Assembly (NCBI GenBank): GCA_963726125.1
Contig: CAVSBG010000002.1
Coordinates: 558,001-622,000, forward strand
Length of the DNA: 64,000 bases
Source: JAMXLO01 sp963726125
Lineage (GTDB): Bacteria; Pseudomonadota; Alphaproteobacteria; Acetobacterales; Acetobacteraceae
Direction of reading: 5' to 3'
The notes beneath the pieces are model-generated. The model had not been told where the DNA came from, searched no databases, and saw only the letters and a list, made by a program, of their open reading frames with translations. Position 1 is the stretch's first letter. Each line of letters opens with the position of its first letter. The translations under genes were made by a program, and so were the position numbers. Shown here piece after piece: positions 55,201 through 63,635 of this stretch.

Positions 55201-55986
55201 TTACTCCGCCGCCGGCTTTGCAGCCGAACCTAGGTAGGCCTCGATGACCGCCGGATCCTGTTGCACGCGCGCTGGCACGTCTTCGGCGATCTTGACGCCG
55301 TGGTCCAGCACGGTGACGCGATCGGACATCGACATCACCACGCGCATCTGATGCTCGATCAGGATGATGGTGATGCTGAAGCGGGTGCGAACCTGCTGGA
55401 TGAACTCCATCATGTCGGACGTCTCGTGCGGGTTCATCCCCGCTGTTGGTTCGTCCAACAGAAGCAGCCTCGGCTTGGTGGCGAGAGCGCGACCAATCTC
55501 AAGACGACGCTGCTCGCCGTAGGCGAGGTTGCGTGCCAGGATGTCGCCTCGTCCGCGCAGCCCGACGAATTGCAACAGCCGGAGTGCCTCTTCGTGCGCC
55601 TCGCGCTCGTCGCGCATGGTGAACGGCGTGTGCAGGATTGCGCCCAACCAGCTGGAGCGTAGATGCAGATGCATCCCGACCAGCAGGTTCTCCATCGCAG
55701 TGATGTTCCGGAACAGCCGGATATTCTGATACGTCCGACTCATTCCGGCGGCGGCGACACGATCCGGTGTCAGGCCATCGATGCGCCGGCCTCCGAACCA
55801 GACCTCGCCGGACGTCGGGCGCAGGTTCTGTGTGACGCAGTTGAACAACGTGGTCTTGCCCGCGCCATTCGGGCCGATGACGCTGTGGATGCTATGCTCT
55901 TCGACTGACAGATCGACTTCGGAGATCGCCACCAGACCGCCAAATCGCATGGTCAGTTGGTCGCAGCGGAGGATCGGCTCGCTCAT
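55201..55986 (-). CDS. livG: Branched-chain amino-acid ABC transporter ATPase LivG
   Basis: 261-residue ATPase. Walker A GPNGAGKTTLFNCVTQNLRP, the LivG-specific GMSRTYQNIRLFRNITAMEN, signature NLAYGEQRRLEIGRALATKP and Walker B LLLLDEPTAGMNPHETSDMM, ending in VIEAYLGSAAK. Its ATG overlaps the livM stop by 4 bp, so translation is coupled. Confidence 0.95.
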   Translation of the reverse strand: MSEPILRCDQLTMRFGGLVAISEVDLSVEEHSIHSVIGPNGAGKTTLFNCVTQNLRPTSGEVWFGGRRIDGLTPDRVAAAGMSRTYQNIRLFRNITAMENLLVGMHLHLRSSWLGAILHTPFTMRDEREAHEEALRLLQFVGLRGRGDILARNLAYGEQRRLEIGRALATKPRLLLLDEPTAGMNPHETSDMMEFIQQVRTRFSITIILIEHQMRVVMSMSDRVTVLDHGVKIAEDVPARVQQDPAVIEAYLGSAAKPAAE

Positions 55987-57152
55987 CCGGACCTCTGCTG
56001 TGCCGGGACGGCGTCTGCGCCGGCATCCAGCTCGAGTGTTTCATCCGATGCGTGCAATTCGCGCTGCCGTACGTCGGATGGCCACAGGCCTTCCGGCCGC
56101 AACCGCATCATGACGATGAGCACGGCACCGTAGAACAGATAGCGGTACTCGCCGAATTCTCGCAGCAACTCCGGCAGTCCGATCAGCGCGATCGAACCGA
56201 GCACCACGCCTGGCAGGCTGCCCATGCCACCCACGATGATCAGCGCCAGCACGTTGATCGAGATCAGCAGCTGGAAGCTCGACGGATAGACGGAAGTCAG
56301 CATCGCGGCGAAGATCGAACCGGCCAGTCCGGCGAAGGCCGCGCCCAATCCGTAAGCCAGCAGCTTCGACCGTATCAGGTTGATGCCCAGCGCCTGCGCC
56401 ACGTCTTCGTCGTCGCGCAGTGCTTCCCACGCGCGACCGAGGCGCGAGTTCTCTAATCGCCAGGCGACGAACGCGGCGATCGCTGATGCCACCAGCGTCA
56501 GGTAGAACAGTGACACCGGCGTGCTGAGTACGAAACTTCCTATTTGTGGTTTGGGGATTTGCAGCACGCCCTGTGCTCCACCTAGCAGCGGGGCGGCGAA
56601 GTCGGACATGACGATGACGCGCACGATCTCACCGAGGCCCATCGTCGCGACCGCGAGGTAATCACCGCGCACTCCCAACACCGGCAATCCGAACAGCACG
56701 CCGACACAGATCGAAAGCAGCACCGCTATCGGCGCTGCCTCCCAGTAGTTGAGGTGCATCAGCGCATGGGGTGAATCAGCCGTCAGCAATGCCGTCGTGT
56801 AGGCGCCCACGGCGAAGAACGCGACGAAACCCAGGTCGAGCAGTCCAGCCAGCCCGACCTCCAGGTTCAGCCCCATCCCCATCAGGATGTACAGCCCGAC
56901 CAGCATAAGCACCTGGCCGATATACGCGCCTGCCACTGCCGGCATCAGCACCAGCACGAGCAGTGCCAGGCCCGCCCAGACCATGCGTTCGCGTCGGTGA
57001 TCCCGCACCTCGATCCGCGCCGCGCGTCGCCGGAAGATGGAGCCGCCGATTTCGGACAGGACTGCAACGACCAGGAAGATGGTGATGGCGCCTTGCTGGC
57101 TCAGCCCTTCCCACGTGTAGATGAACTCGCGGAAGTCACTGATCGAGTTCAT
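55983..57152 (-). CDS. livM: Branched-chain amino-acid ABC transporter permease LivM
   Basis: 389-residue permease with about 8-10 spans. LYILMGMGLNLEVGLAGLLD and GFVAFFAVGAYTTALL hold the LivM-type motif, VRGDYLAVATMGLGEIVRVI is the conserved loop, and RAWEALRDDEDVAQALGINL with KLLAYGLGAAFAGLAGSIFA the EAA-like region. The N-terminus is longer than in E. coli LivM core and the start overlaps the upstream gene by 17 bp. A charged tail (ASDETLELDAGADAVPAQQ) follows the last span. Confidence 0.93.
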   Translation of the reverse strand: MNSISDFREFIYTWEGLSQQGAITIFLVVAVLSEIGGSIFRRRAARIEVRDHRRERMVWAGLALLVLVLMPAVAGAYIGQVLMLVGLYILMGMGLNLEVGLAGLLDLGFVAFFAVGAYTTALLTADSPHALMHLNYWEAAPIAVLLSICVGVLFGLPVLGVRGDYLAVATMGLGEIVRVIVMSDFAAPLLGGAQGVLQIPKPQIGSFVLSTPVSLFYLTLVASAIAAFVAWRLENSRLGRAWEALRDDEDVAQALGINLIRSKLLAYGLGAAFAGLAGSIFAAMLTSVYPSSFQLLISINVLALIIVGGMGSLPGVVLGSIALIGLPELLREFGEYRYLFYGAVLIVMMRLRPEGLWPSDVRQRELHASDETLELDAGADAVPAQQRSG

Positions 57153-57645
57153 ACTGCTGCAGCATGAGTTGGATCAGTTCCTGGAACACGCCGGCGACCA
57201 GCACGGCGATCGCTCCCGGAAAGATCGCCCGATGCACGACGCGTGGACTGACCCGGAGCGCCGCCCCCAGCAGACCCGCCAAGGCACCGCCGCCAATCAG
57301 GATCAATGCTCCAATGCTGGTATCCTGACCGAACGTCAGCATGGTGAGCAGGTCCGGCGACAGCGCGATGAAGATCGATTGCAGCGGCACCACTGCCATC
57401 ACAGCGGCCAACGCCGCAATCGGCACACCGGTTGCCGCCCCGGCAATCAGCCCGAGCACCGGGCGGCCCGCCATCGCCCCCGCGCCACCCGCGAGCACCA
57501 GAAGCACGGCTTGCCCGAGCGAAACGGTGTCAATGATGATCCAACGCTGATGCAGCATCAGCAGCACGCCGACGACTGACAGGTGTACCGCGCCCGCACC
57601 GAATGCGAGGCCGATCAGGATTGTGCGGCGAACTTGCGGCATCAT
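57136..57645 (-). CDS. Unrecognised inner-membrane protein encoded inside the Liv operon
   Basis: 169 residues with four to five hydrophobic segments (TILIGLAFGAGAVHLSVVGV, AVLLVLAGGAGAMAGRPVLG, LIAGAATGVPIAALAAVMAV, GALILIGGGALAGLLGAALR, AIFPGAIAVLVAGVFQELIQ). The ATG overlaps the livH stop by 4 bp, and the 3' end overlaps livM by 17 bp, so it is translated as part of the operon. The C-terminus (LIQLMLQQYELDQ) is hydrophilic. It may be an accessory membrane subunit or a split-off N-terminal region of an extended LivM. No family recognised. Confidence 0.7.
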   Translation of the reverse strand: MMPQVRRTILIGLAFGAGAVHLSVVGVLLMLHQRWIIIDTVSLGQAVLLVLAGGAGAMAGRPVLGLIAGAATGVPIAALAAVMAVVPLQSIFIALSPDLLTMLTFGQDTSIGALILIGGGALAGLLGAALRVSPRVVHRAIFPGAIAVLVAGVFQELIQLMLQQYELDQ

Positions 57646-58688
57646 GCGCGCTTCTTCGCCATTTTCTCGCCCAGCAGGCCCTGCGGGCGGAAGATCAACA
57701 CCATGATCAGCAAGGTGAACGCGATCAGGTCACGCAGCTGATAGGGCGCGGGAATCCCAAGGCCGTCGAGGAACAACGTCGGCCCTACGGATTCGACCAT
57801 TCCGAGGAAGAAACCACCGAGCATCGCGCCGGGGATGTTGCCAATGCCGCCCAGCACCGCGGCGCCAAACGCCTTGATGCCGGGCGTGAAGCCCATGTAG
57901 AAATACACCTGCTTGTAGACGAATGCGTAGAACACGCCGGCGATGCCGGCCATCGCGCCGCCCAGCATGAAGGTGAACACCACCACCTTGTTCACGTCGA
58001 TGCCCATCAGCGCGGCGGCCTCGCCATCCTCGGCCACGGCGCGCATCGCGGTGCCCATCTTGGTGCGCTGCACGATCAAATAGAGCCCGGCCATGAACAC
58101 CAGCGCGAGGCCGATCACCAGCGCATCGATCCGCGGCACGTTGAAGCCCATGATTTGGAACGTGGCGCGCTGCCAGGATGGGGAGGGGTACGATTTCACC
58201 GCGGAACCGAACATGCCGCGGAATGTCTGCTCCAGGAAGAACGACACGCCGATGGCGCAGATCAGCGGCGCCAGTCCCACCACACGGCGGAACGGTCGAT
58301 ACGCGATGCGCTCGGTCAGCACTGCGATAGTGGTGGATGTGACGACCGCAACCAGCAGGATCGTGCCCATGCCCAGGACCGGATGGTTCTCCAGGAAGCC
58401 CGAGCGCTGCAGCGGATCAGCGACGAAATAACCGGCGAACGCGCCAGTCATCACGATGTCGCCGTGCGCGAAGTTGATCAGCCGCAACACGCCGTAGACC
58501 ATCGTGTAGCCCAGCGCGATCTGGGCGTAGATGCTGCCGATGGTCAGCCCGAACATGACGAAGTCGAACCACTGTGCCGCGGTATATCGGTTGGTGATCA
58601 GCGTGGCGATCGTTCCGACAACGACCACTGCCACGACGCCGATACGCAGGGCCCATAGGACGATATCGACCGCATTGAAACGGGCCAT
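57642..58688 (-). CDS. livH: Branched-chain amino-acid ABC transporter permease LivH
   Basis: 348-residue permease. FDFVMFGLTIGSIYAQIALG, GYTMVYGVLRLINFAHGDIV and MTGAFAGYFV are the LivH signature; TKMGTAMRAVAEDGEAAALM with GIDVNKVVVFTFMLGGAMAG is the EAA region, and GIKAFGAAVLGGIGNIPGAM the late conserved stretch. ATG at 58688 is chosen; upstream in-frame sequence overlaps the binding-protein gene. 44 bp after livK. Confidence 0.94.
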   Translation of the reverse strand: MARFNAVDIVLWALRIGVVAVVVVGTIATLITNRYTAAQWFDFVMFGLTIGSIYAQIALGYTMVYGVLRLINFAHGDIVMTGAFAGYFVADPLQRSGFLENHPVLGMGTILLVAVVTSTTIAVLTERIAYRPFRRVVGLAPLICAIGVSFFLEQTFRGMFGSAVKSYPSPSWQRATFQIMGFNVPRIDALVIGLALVFMAGLYLIVQRTKMGTAMRAVAEDGEAAALMGIDVNKVVVFTFMLGGAMAGIAGVFYAFVYKQVYFYMGFTPGIKAFGAAVLGGIGNIPGAMLGGFFLGMVESVGPTLFLDGLGIPAPYQLRDLIAFTLLIMVLIFRPQGLLGEKMAKKRA

Positions 58689-58732
58689 GGCTGCACGCCA
58701 TGGCCCGATCGCAGTGCTGGCCCCAGACACAA

Positions 58733-59986
58733 TTACGGCCAGATCTTCTTTGGGTTCTTGCCGATACCGAAAGTCTTCGGATCGTCCGACGTGAACTCCA
58801 GCACCGACGGCTTGAACTGCGAGCATTCGCCATATTGGTCGCAGGCGATCGGTCCGCTGATGCCGTCGAACTTGATGCTGAACACCGCGTCGCGGAACGC
58901 CTTCTTGCCGATGTAGAGGTTGCCGTCCTTGTCAGTCTTGCCGACCTTCTCGATCGCCTTGATGGCCAGCATCGCGCCATCATAGGCGTTGGCGTGGTAG
59001 CCGGAGATCGGCGCCTCGCCGTAGGCCTTCTTGTACGCCTCGACGAACTTCGGATAGTTCTTGCCCATCGCTTCCGGCGACAGGTCGGGATAGCCGATGA
59101 TGAAGCCCACGACCGCCGGCCCCGCCGCCTGGATGAAGTCGGCCGACAGCAGCGAGCCGCCGCCCATCAGCTTGGTCTTCTCCAGGCCCGGCGTCTCCTT
59201 TGCCTGGCGCAGGATTTGCGCGGCGGCCGCGGTGAACACCGGGAAGTAGACCATGTCAGGCTTTTCGCTCGCGATGCGTGTCAGCACCGGATGCATGTCG
59301 ACGTCTGTTGGCGCGATCGCTTCCTGCGACAGGATCTTGCCGCCCATCGCCTTGAAGTTGTCGGCGAACACCTGCTGAAGTTGCTGCGCGTATGGGCTGC
59401 CGTCGTGAATGGTCACCGCTGTCGCAGCTTTGACGACGTTGCGGGCATAGGTCGCGTCGGCCTTGCCCTGCTCACTGTCGCTGAACACCGTGCGCGCGAA
59501 GCCGGCATACTCTGGCTTGCGTGTCGACGCCGTCAGCGCGGGTGCGGTGCAGGCGGTGCAGATATCGACGATGCCCTGTTGCCAAAGTATCGGCGCGCCC
59601 GGCGTGGCGACGGAGGAGCAGGCTGGGCCGAGCACAGCCACCAATTGCGGATTGGAGGCCAGCTTGGTCGCCGCGGTCTGCCCGCCCTCGGCGTTGCACT
59701 GATCATCTTCCGTGTTGAGCTTCAGCGGATGGCCGTCGAGCTTGCCGCCGACATCCTTGAACGCGATCTCGACGCCGCGCTTTTCGTCAACGCCGAGCGC
59801 CGTGTCGGGACCGGAGATCACCCACATGCCGCCGATCTGGATTGGTGCGCCCTTGGGGATCTTGATGACGCCCAGATCATCGGTCACCGGACCGACAGTT
59901 ACCGCGGAGGCGGCGTGCGCCATACCCAACAATGCGGCGGCCGCACCAATCATCGCCAAGCGGCGGCTGAATACCCTAACTCGCAT
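58733..59986 (-). CDS. livK: Branched-chain amino-acid ABC transporter substrate-binding protein (LivK/LivJ-like)
   Basis: 417-residue periplasmic protein of the type I fold. Signal peptide SRRLAMIGAAAALLGMAHAA then SA. IQIGGMWVISGPDTALGVDE, GVEIAFKDVGGKLDGHPLKL, LVAVLGPACSSVATPGAPIL and TAVTIHDGSPYAQQLQQVFA are the usual ligand-fold segments. Four or more Cys (ACSS, DICTACTAPA, ACDQYGECSQF) may form disulfides. The ATG at 59986 has GGGGGAT upstream. First gene of the Liv operon; the true ligand may be an amide or other amino acid rather than Leu/Ile/Val. Confidence 0.92.
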   Translation of the reverse strand: MRVRVFSRRLAMIGAAAALLGMAHAASAVTVGPVTDDLGVIKIPKGAPIQIGGMWVISGPDTALGVDEKRGVEIAFKDVGGKLDGHPLKLNTEDDQCNAEGGQTAATKLASNPQLVAVLGPACSSVATPGAPILWQQGIVDICTACTAPALTASTRKPEYAGFARTVFSDSEQGKADATYARNVVKAATAVTIHDGSPYAQQLQQVFADNFKAMGGKILSQEAIAPTDVDMHPVLTRIASEKPDMVYFPVFTAAAAQILRQAKETPGLEKTKLMGGGSLLSADFIQAAGPAVVGFIIGYPDLSPEAMGKNYPKFVEAYKKAYGEAPISGYHANAYDGAMLAIKAIEKVGKTDKDGNLYIGKKAFRDAVFSIKFDGISGPIACDQYGECSQFKPSVLEFTSDDPKTFGIGKNPKKIWP

Positions 59987-60123
59987 ACCCGAAATCCCCC
60001 ATAGGCTCGTTCTGAGCTTTACCGATGTGTCTACGCCGGTGCGGTGGAACTGTGCGGCTTCCGCAAGGGCGAAGTCAACGGGGCATGCGGGCGAAATAAC
60101 ACGTCAGGCCGATCCGCCACACG

Positions 60124-61270
60124 CTAATCGAACAGCGCCAGATCGATGATGTCGCCCATACGATTGTAGCCAATATCGCTTTGATGCAGGTGATCGCCGC
60201 AATCGTAGTTTGGCAGCATGCGCGCGGGATGTTCGGGGTCTCGCACACCCTTGTCGAAGTCGATCACGGCATCGAACGCGCCGCCGTCGCGGATCCAGGC
60301 ATTCACCGCCTGGCGCACCGCCTCGCGCGCTAGGTGTCCAGGCACCGACAAGGAAGGTCTCGTTCTCGAACGGCGTCAGCGTGCCGCCGAAGATCTTGAT
60401 CCCGCGTGCGTGGGCCCGCAGCACCATCTGCTTCAGGCCGCCAATCATCTGCTCGGCCGTCACTTCTTCCTCGGGTTTCGCCCAGCGGTTGCGCAGATCG
60501 TTGGTGCCCAGCAACACGATGGCATGCGTAACGCCGGGCTGCGTGAGCACGTCGCGATCGAAACGGCGCAGGCCGCTGTCGCCGCGGATGTCATGCAGGA
60601 TGCGGTTGCCGCCGAGGCCCTGGTTCATTACGCCGAGCGGTCGGCCACCGGAACGCCCGATCAGGCGGCGGGCGAGCTGATCGGGCCAGCGGCAGAATGC
60701 ATCGTGGGTGGAAATGTTCGCATCTGTCAGCGAATCGCCGAGCGTTACGATTCCGCCGGTGCCGGGCGAAGCCAGGACATCGACGCCGCCGAGGAAGAAC
60801 CAATCATCGGTCAGCCGACCGACCGGCATGACTGTCTCGCCGGAGAAATCGCCAGGTGGGGAGATGTAGCTGGTCTGCCGGGAATAGCGGCCGGTGATGC
60901 CGAAGCTCGCGGGCACATCTCCTGGCAAGTGGAAGCTGATCGCGACGTCCGCCAGCGGTGGCACCGCCAACTCTACTGGATCGCTCAACACGAACGCGCC
61001 CGCAGCGATGGTGGCGGATGTTTCGCCACCGAATGTGAGCGGACGATTCGAACCGGGCAACAGCGCCGGGCCTGTCTCGCGCAGGCCGAGATGGGCGCAG
61101 CCGATGAGCAGCGGCCGTGTGCCGTACGCGTTCGACAGGCGCACCCGCAGTGTGTCGCCGCCGATGCTGACACGCGCGTTCATCCGCAGCGTCTGGTTGG
61201 CGAACGCGCCGCCATCGGCAGGGGCGGGCGCCGAGGTCCAGGTGCCGACCCAATGCATGTCCTGCGTCAT
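60124..61270 (-). pseudogene. SGNH/GDSL hydrolase family protein, one frameshift near the 3' end
   Basis: About 380 residues. N-terminal beta domain HWVGTWTSAPAPADGGAFAN and SDPVELAVPPLADVAISFHL, then the hydrolase domain: GGIVTLGDSLTDANISTHDA (block I Ser), GVMNQGLGGNRILHD (block II Gly), IVLLGTNDLRNRWAKPEEE (block III Asn) and, after a break near 60340, LREAVRQAVNAWIRDGGAFD and DHLHQSDIGYNRMGDIIDLA (block V Asp-x-x-His as GDHLH). Start ATG at 61270 has GAGGTGG upstream. The break shifts the last 75 codons including the catalytic His. Esterase or deacetylase on a polysaccharide is likely. Confidence 0.82.
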
Positions 61271-61348
61271 GGTGCCACCTCGCGCGTTTGGAGGGACTGG
61301 TGTGGTCAGGTAAGCTGCAATGTGCCACGCCGCGCCAGAGAGGAGAAC

Positions 61349-61771
61349 ATGATGCGATACTGGCTCGTTCTGCTGGTCTTGTCGCTGGCCGCTTGTGGCG
61401 ACGACAGCCTGACGCGGAGCTTCGGCACGAACCGCGATTCGGGGCCGGAGATCGCGGCGCCCGGGCAGATGCCGCTGTCGACCCCGCCGACCCTCTCCGA
61501 TCGGCCGAAGCGGCCGGGACTGCTGGCGCTCAACGGCGATACCGCTGGACAGCCGCTGAGCCAGGGACCGGTCAGCGAAGGCCAGGACGCGCTGGTGCAA
61601 GCTGCCGGCCCAACCGCCGGGGCAGACGTTCGCGCCAAGGTCGACGACAATTCCGGCCTGGTGTATCCGAGCCCGGGCTTCGTCGATCGCGTGATGAACT
61701 GGACCGTGCCGCCTGGCTACCAGACGCTGGTCACCAAGGCGAGCAAAGGCTGGTTCAGCGGCTGGTTCTAA
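61349..61771 (+). CDS. DUF3035 family lipoprotein
   Basis: About 140 residues with a lipobox (MRYWLVLLVLSLAACG, Cys at about 17), then a Pro-rich region GPEIAAPGQMPLSTPPTLSD and the DUF3035 end NWTVPPGYQTLVTKASKGW. AGGAG precedes two adjacent ATGs (61349 and 61352); the second has the better spacing. Probably anchored to the outer membrane. The 3' end overlaps gluQ on the other strand by 17 bp. Confidence 0.8.
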   Translation: MMRYWLVLLVLSLAACGDDSLTRSFGTNRDSGPEIAAPGQMPLSTPPTLSDRPKRPGLLALNGDTAGQPLSQGPVSEGQDALVQAAGPTAGADVRAKVDDNSGLVYPSPGFVDRVMNWTVPPGYQTLVTKASKGWFSGWF

Positions 61772-62618
61772 AGGGCGTCGCCATCGCACGAACATCCTCG
61801 GGCGAATGGCCGGCGGCGCGCAGGTCGCGCAAGGTTGCCGCACGGTCGCGCTTTGCCAGCCGATGCCCGGCTGCGTCGGTGAGCAGCGGATGGTGCGCGT
61901 AGAGCGGTACGGGCCAATCCATCAATGCCTGTAACAGGCGATGCAGATGGGTTGCGGGCTTCAGGTCCTCGCCGCGGATGACCAGCGTCACGCCCTGCAA
62001 TGCATCGTCGTGGGTGACGCACAGGTGGTAGCTGGCCGGGGCGTCCTTGCGCGCCAGCACCACATCGCCAAACTGTTCCGGGTGGCATTCGAGCGCGCCC
62101 TCGTCCTGCTCGTGGAAGATCACCGGATGCGGCATGGTGTCGAGCGCTCGTCGCATATCGACCCGTAGGGCATAGCGCTCGCCGGAGGCGATCCGTGCAG
62201 CGCGTTCGTCTACTGACAGTCTGCGGCAGGCGCCAGGATACAGAGGCGCGCCATCCGGCGAATGCGGCGCGGCGGCTGATTGTGCGACCTCGCGGACGAT
62301 GTTGGCGCGGGTGCAAAAGCATGGATACAACAGACCTCGCGCGGTCAGCACATCCAATGCAGCCCGGTACTCCGGCAGATGCGCCGATTGAACCCTCACT
62401 TCGCCATCCCAATCGAGGCCTAGCCACGCAATGTCTTCCTGAATCGCGACGGCGAACTCGGGGCGGCAGCGCGCCGGATCAATATCCTCCAGCCGCAGCA
62501 GGAACTGCCCGCCGGCCTCGCGCGCGCGGCGCCACGCAATCAGCGCGCTGAACGCGTGGCCGAGGTGCAGATACCCGGTCGGGCTTGGGGCGAAGCGCGT
62601 GACGATCGTTTCGTTCAT
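61755..62618 (-). CDS. gluQ: Glutamyl-Q tRNA(Asp) synthetase
   Basis: 287-residue truncated glutamyl-tRNA synthetase that attaches glutamate to queuosine at position 34 of tRNA(Asp). TRFAPSPTGYLHLGHAFSAL carries the HIGH-type motif HLGH, RGLLYPCFCTRANI and YPGACRRLSVDERAARIASG the zinc Cys residues, and DAAGHRLAKRDRAATLRDLR the KMSKS-equivalent HRLAKRD. The anticodon-binding domain is absent, as expected for GluQ. Its ATG overlaps the queD stop (ATGA), so it is third in a queE-queD-gluQ operon, a logical grouping because GluQ modifies queuosine. Confidence 0.94.
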   Translation of the reverse strand: MNETIVTRFAPSPTGYLHLGHAFSALIAWRRAREAGGQFLLRLEDIDPARCRPEFAVAIQEDIAWLGLDWDGEVRVQSAHLPEYRAALDVLTARGLLYPCFCTRANIVREVAQSAAAPHSPDGAPLYPGACRRLSVDERAARIASGERYALRVDMRRALDTMPHPVIFHEQDEGALECHPEQFGDVVLARKDAPASYHLCVTHDDALQGVTLVIRGEDLKPATHLHRLLQALMDWPVPLYAHHPLLTDAAGHRLAKRDRAATLRDLRAAGHSPEDVRAMATPFRTSR

Positions 62619-62938
62619 TGATGCTGGCTGGGTTCGCTCCGTGCCTCGGCTGCAAAGCCGAGTGTTGGGCGGCGCACGATCACACGCGTCGCGTGCGGAA
62701 CGCGCGCCAGGAACCAGGTCGCGACATCCTCCATCCGCGGCGAGCCGATACTGTCCTCCAGCATTGTGTGATCGACGCCATTCGCCAACGCGCGCACTTG
62801 CGCCGCGAGTGTCGGCAGGTCTGCGCCGGCGGGCGTCCACACCTCCACTGTGTAGCTATGACCGTGGATACGGCCGTCGGGGTCCCGGTGGCCGCATTCG
62901 AGATTGGTGGTGACCGCGACCTCGATACGGGGATTCAC
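62615..62938 (-). CDS. queD: 6-carboxytetrahydropterin synthase (QueD)
   Basis: About 107 residues, of the 6-pyruvoyltetrahydropterin synthase fold, making 6-carboxytetrahydropterin in queuosine synthesis. Zinc His are in ECGHRDPDGRIHGHSYTVEV (H17, H25, H27 from the GTG start) with Cys15 beside; NGVDHTMLEDSIGSPRMEDV holds the conserved D-H and the Glu loop. The segment between the first zinc His and HGH is shorter than in E. coli QueD. GTG at 62938 overlaps the queE stop by 4 bp; the ATG at 62950 is an alternative. Confidence 0.88.
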   Translation of the reverse strand: MNPRIEVAVTTNLECGHRDPDGRIHGHSYTVEVWTPAGADLPTLAAQVRALANGVDHTMLEDSIGSPRMEDVATWFLARVPHATRVIVRRPTLGFAAEARSEPSQHQ

Positions 62939-63603
62939 GGAATGCCCCATGTCTTGTGGGCCTGTATCGCCAGCCGCCATTCCGGATGCGCAAGGCAGTA
63001 GGCTGCCGCGCGGCGCGTGTTCTCCGTGCGTGCCGGACTGTCCATCGGGGACAGCCAACGATGCGTGGCGGGAAAGGCGACGAACCGTTCAGGTTCGGCT
63101 CCGACCTGCGGATAGACCAGCTTCAGTTCGTCCGCCTGCGAAAGCGCCAGGGGTGCACCGGCCTTCGGACTGACGCACACCCAGTCGAGGCGTGCGGGCA
63201 ATTGCTGTGTGCCGTTGGTTTCGACAGCGACGTAGAAGCCACGGTCCTGGAGCGCGACGATCAGTGCGGCGTCCGCCTGAAGCAACGGCTCGCCGCCGGT
63301 CAGCACGGCCATGCGGTGCGGCGATGCGGGCCATAAGGCCACGGCCGCATCAGCTAGTTCATCCACGCCCGCATAGCGCAATCCGCCGACGAAGTCGGTG
63401 TCACAGAACCGGCATATCGCCGAGGCGCGGTCCTCCTCGCGACCGGACCACAGGTTGCAGCCAGCGAAGCGGATGAAGACGGCGGTGCGGCCGATATTCG
63501 CGCCCTCGCCCTGGGCGGTGAGGAACATCTCCTTGACTGTATAGGTCACCCGGTCAGCTTGCCTTTCACCGTTCAACGGCGGTCGTATGATCGCATCCGT
63601 CAT
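62935..63603 (-). CDS. queE: 7-carboxy-7-deazaguanine synthase (QueE)
   Basis: About 222 residues. Radical SAM ring-contraction enzyme. The 4Fe-4S cluster motif is CX14CX2C (C49, C64, C67 in AGCNLWSGREEDRA and ICRFCDTDF), the wide-spaced subtype. VKEMFLTAQGEGANIGRTAV, AVLTGGEPLLQADAALIVAL and YVAVETNGTQQLP are the remaining core segments. First gene of queE-queD-gluQ. GTG at about 63549 just before TYTVKEMF is an alternative start. Divergent from the hydrolase at 63636 with 32 bp between. Confidence 0.92.
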   Translation of the reverse strand: MTDAIIRPPLNGERQADRVTYTVKEMFLTAQGEGANIGRTAVFIRFAGCNLWSGREEDRASAICRFCDTDFVGGLRYAGVDELADAAVALWPASPHRMAVLTGGEPLLQADAALIVALQDRGFYVAVETNGTQQLPARLDWVCVSPKAGAPLALSQADELKLVYPQVGAEPERFVAFPATHRWLSPMDSPARTENTRRAAAYCLAHPEWRLAIQAHKTWGIP

Positions 63604-63635
63604 ATTTGTCGCGACGGCCAGGAAAGGAAGTGTGC

